Shown here piece after piece: positions 62,396-64,000 of a stretch of DNA of 64,000 bases (position 1 is its first letter; the number at the start of each line of letters is the position of its first letter). The translations under genes and the position numbers were made by a program. This DNA comes from DASSBR01 sp035701285 (GTDB taxonomy: Bacteria > Pseudomonadota > Gammaproteobacteria > Natronospirales > DASSBR01). The stretch is from assembly GCA_035701285.1 (NCBI GenBank), contig DASSNT010000016.1, positions 1 through 64,000 of the forward strand, written 5' to 3'. The notes beneath the pieces are model-generated. The model was not told the DNA's origin, made no database searches, and was given only the letters and a program-made list of their open reading frames with translations.

Positions 62396-63337
62396 TTGAG
62401 TATCGGTGGACAAGCCGTTCGTCACGCCGTGGCCAATGCCGAGGACGAAGGCCAGCGTGTGGATAACTTTCTGTTCCGCGAGCTGAAGGGCGTGCCGAAA
62501 GGCCATGTTTACCGGCTGCTGCGCACCGGACAGGTGCGCGTGAACGGGCGCCGGGTCAAGCCGACCAGCCGGCTCGCGGCAGGCGACGATGTCCGTATTC
62601 CGCCAGTGAAGCAGGCGAGCGCGAAGCCGGCTGCGCCGACGGGCCAGGATCTGGGCTGGCTGGCCAATTGCATCATTTACGAGGACGACAGCCTGCTGGT
62701 GCTCAATAAGCCGGCGGGCCTTGCCGTCCACGGCGGCAGCGGCCTGAGCCTGGGCGCGATCGAGGCGTTGCGGGCGCTGAGGCCGCAGGCGCCGTACCTG
62801 GAGCTGGTTCACCGGCTGGACCGCGAAACCAGTGGCTGCCTGCTGATCGCGAAGCGCCGCAGCCGGCTGCGCGCGATGCACGAGCTGCTGCGCAACGGGC
62901 ACGTAGAAAAGAAGTACCTGGCGCTGTTATCCGGGCACCTGAATGATGCGGGCTCCGTGACGGCCGCTTTGCGCAAGCACCAGGTGGCAGGGGGCGAGCG
63001 CCGCGTGCATGTGGACGAGAGCGGCAAGGCGGCAGAAACACGTTTCAAGCCGCTAACGATGTACGGGCAGGGGACGCTGGTCGAGGCAAGAATCCTCACC
63101 GGCCGGACGCATCAGATCCGTGTACACGCGGCGCATCTGGGCCATCCGGTCGCGGGCGACGACAAGTACGGCGAGCACGAAACGAACCGTGATTGGCGCA
63201 GGCTAGGTCTGAAGCGGATGTTCCTGCATGCGGCGAGTATCAGTTTTACGGCGCCGTGGAATGACGTGCCGCTGGCGTTTGATGCGCCGCTGGATTCGGA
63301 GTTACGAGGGGTTCTGGATCGGCTGGAAGAGGGTTAG
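62396..63337 (+). CDS. rluC: 23S rRNA pseudouridine synthase RluC
   Basis: Makes pseudouridines 955, 2504 and 2580 (E. coli numbers) in 23S rRNA. S4 domain at about 24-85 (GQRVDNFLFRELKGVPKGHV) and the RluA-type catalytic motif HRLDRETSGCLLIAK near 140, then LTGRTHQIRVH. The TTG at 62396 is chosen because MSIGGQAVRHAVANAEDEGQ places the S4 domain 26 residues from the start as in E. coli; a GTG at 62429 is a shorter option. Divergent from rne, the conserved pair. Confidence 0.92.
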   Translation: MSIGGQAVRHAVANAEDEGQRVDNFLFRELKGVPKGHVYRLLRTGQVRVNGRRVKPTSRLAAGDDVRIPPVKQASAKPAAPTGQDLGWLANCIIYEDDSLLVLNKPAGLAVHGGSGLSLGAIEALRALRPQAPYLELVHRLDRETSGCLLIAKRRSRLRAMHELLRNGHVEKKYLALLSGHLNDAGSVTAALRKHQVAGGERRVHVDESGKAAETRFKPLTMYGQGTLVEARILTGRTHQIRVHAAHLGHPVAGDDKYGEHETNRDWRRLGLKRMFLHAASISFTAPWNDVPLAFDAPLDSELRGVLDRLEEG

Positions 63338-63364
63338 TTTCGGGGTTGTCGCAGGGGCGGCGGC

Positions 63365-63455
63365 GCGGTGCCTTCTCCCAGGGACGCCGTGAATACATCC
63401 CTGTAGGCTCTGGGTTCGGCATCCTGCCTCACACAGCCCTGGGAGAAGGCACCGC
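63365..63455. repeat. Covarying-arm palindromic repeat, copy 4 (after rluC)
   Basis: Arms GCGGTGCCTTCTCCCAGGG (63365-63383) and 63437-63455 pair perfectly over 19 bp. The loop contains both core halves: GTGAATACATCCCTGTAGGC and the 34-bp sequence shared with 53980-54013. The gap 63338-63900 between rluC and gspF is made of this element, two CCCTCTCCC-type palindromes and the large structured element; I see no gene in it. Confidence 0.85.
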
Positions 63456-63501
63456 ACCCCCGCCCGATTCGTTGTAGACTCGGTAGGGAGGAGAAATTTA
63501 C

Positions 63502-63608
63502 ACCCCTCACCCTAACCCTCTCCCCGAGGGAGAGGGGATGAGAAGACTACGGGCTGACGGCGAAACTTCTTGCACCTTCTCCCCCAGGGAGAAGGCAGGG
63601 ATGAAGGG
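63502..63608. repeat. Two CCCTCTCCC-type extragenic palindromes
   Basis: 63502-63538 is the inverted form of the units at 17451 and 20471 (CACCCTAACCCTCTCCCC then GAGGGAGAGGGG). 63575-63608 is the CCTTCTCCC variant, as at 20520. The same two-unit arrangement appears between nuoL and nuoM, in reverse order here. Confidence 0.78.
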
Positions 63609-63616
63609 ATAAATTG

Positions 63617-63892
63617 CCTGCCGGCCAGGAAGGCCGGCTCCAACCCTGCGATTTGAGCGCAGCCGAAGATCGGGCTGAAAATCGGGGAAACAAGGAACAG
63701 TGTCCGAAGCCATGGAGGGCTGAGTTCTGTTCCGGCCCCGATTTTCAGCCCGATCTTCGGGAAGTCCAAAGTGCAGGGATGCACTTTGGGCCAAGCTCCA
63801 TGAGCAATGGTTTTGGTGACTTTTGCCGAAACAAAAGTCACTCGGCCGCCGGGCCGAGACCCGGCACCCAATCAACCCGCCGAAGGCGGATC
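63617..63892 (-). repeat. Structured intergenic element, copy 2 (inverted, between rluC and gspF)
   Basis: Read on the minus strand it aligns end to end with 51246-51520 and keeps every hairpin. The long stem (63663-63688 with 63737-63762) pairs at 25 of 26 positions; the inner stem is GGAACAG/CTGTTCC where copy 1 has GGAGCAG/CTGCTCC; the second hairpin is GACTTTTG/CAAAAGTC where copy 1 has TTACTTTCC/GGAAAGTAA. It lies between two genes that converge on it. Confidence 0.85.
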
Positions 63893-63900
63893 AAAATTTC

Positions 63901-64000
63901 TTAATGCACGAGCGTATTAAGATCAAAAATCGGCAGCATAATTGCCAAAACAATAACCAAAACGATCGCCCCCATAATCAAAATCATAGCCGGCTCAAGA
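63901..64000 (-). CDS. gspF: Type II secretion system protein F, C-terminus only
   Basis: The last 33 codons of a gene entering from the right edge. They read LEPAMILIMGAIVLVIVLAI then MLPIFDLNTLVH and a TAA, which is the C-terminal membrane helix and tail typical of GspF (and, less closely, PilC). The type II secretion assignment rests on the IFDLN tail and is tentative between GspF and PilC. Confidence 0.75.
   Translation of the reverse strand, partial: LEPAMILIMGAIVLVIVLAIMLPIFDLNTLVH

Noticed and set aside
63507..63875. Open frames inside the structured element and the rluC-gspF gap (also 51333-51533 and 63614-63904)
   Set aside because: Several frames on both strands are open across the same repeat and translate the hairpin arms. 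The two copies differ by frame-breaking length changes, and stems, not codons, are conserved.

Overview
The window is a GC-rich, gene-dense chromosomal segment of a Gram-negative bacterium, most likely a gammaproteobacterium of the Xanthomonadales/Nevskiales/Pseudomonas kind. Evidence is the gene order (pabC-mltG-tmk-holB-pilZ; nnr-tsaE-amiB; mutL-miaA-hfq-hflX-hflK-hflC-purA; csiV-mfd; lolC-lolD-comEC-exbB-exbD-msbA-lpxK-ycaR-kdsB; rne/rluC), a fused nuoCD, lipid A and KDO genes, and RNase E with its key residues at the same positions as in Escherichia coli. No tRNA, rRNA, CRISPR array, transposase or prophage gene was recognised. The species cannot be named from the sequence.

Layout. 1-6830: folate, peptidoglycan and replication housekeeping genes ending in the amidase amiB. 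6867-23494: a glutamate dehydrogenase-family gene, then a complete 13-gene complex I operon (nuoA-B-CD-E-F-G-H-I-J-K-L-M-N). 23510-28150: an accessory, stress-flavoured group with a DUF2188 protein, a DksA/TraR-type zinc finger protein, a stand-alone LigD-type polymerase domain, a cation efflux transporter, and a DUF2254-yqaE-yeaQ operon. 28206-36224: mutL to purA, the genes that normally follow amiB directly. 36227-40571: pdxJ, acpS, a PolB-like exonuclease, nagZ, and purine/methylthioinosine salvage. 40623-45037 (minus): mfd-csiV. 45193-46959: a PadR-type repressor with a partner membrane protein. 46973-49218 (minus): agmatine to putrescine genes. 49304-59472: lipoprotein sorting, DNA uptake, ExbBD and lipid A/KDO genes. 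59505-63337: rne and rluC, divergent. 63901-64000: the end of gspF.

The most unusual content is non-coding. (1) Two roughly 275-bp copies of a structured intergenic element (51246-51520 and, inverted, 63617-63892) have many hairpin stems that differ in sequence between copies but keep pairing through compensatory changes. (2) A second family of shorter palindromic repeats (17332, 17588, 53962, 63365) has a shared core and completely different, still complementary arms. (3) Four nuo junctions (CD/E, F/G, I/J, L/M) are filled with palindromic repeats while all others are 4 bp or less, and one repeat has become the 3' end of nuoF. (4) The 21-kb block between amiB and mutL splits a normally contiguous neighbourhood.

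The coding content is otherwise mostly conserved core biology: envelope building (mltG, amiB, nagZ, csiV, lolCD, msbA, lpxK, kdsB), respiration (nuo), RNA metabolism (rne, hfq, miaA, rluC, tsaE) and genome maintenance (mutL, mfd, holB, tmk).
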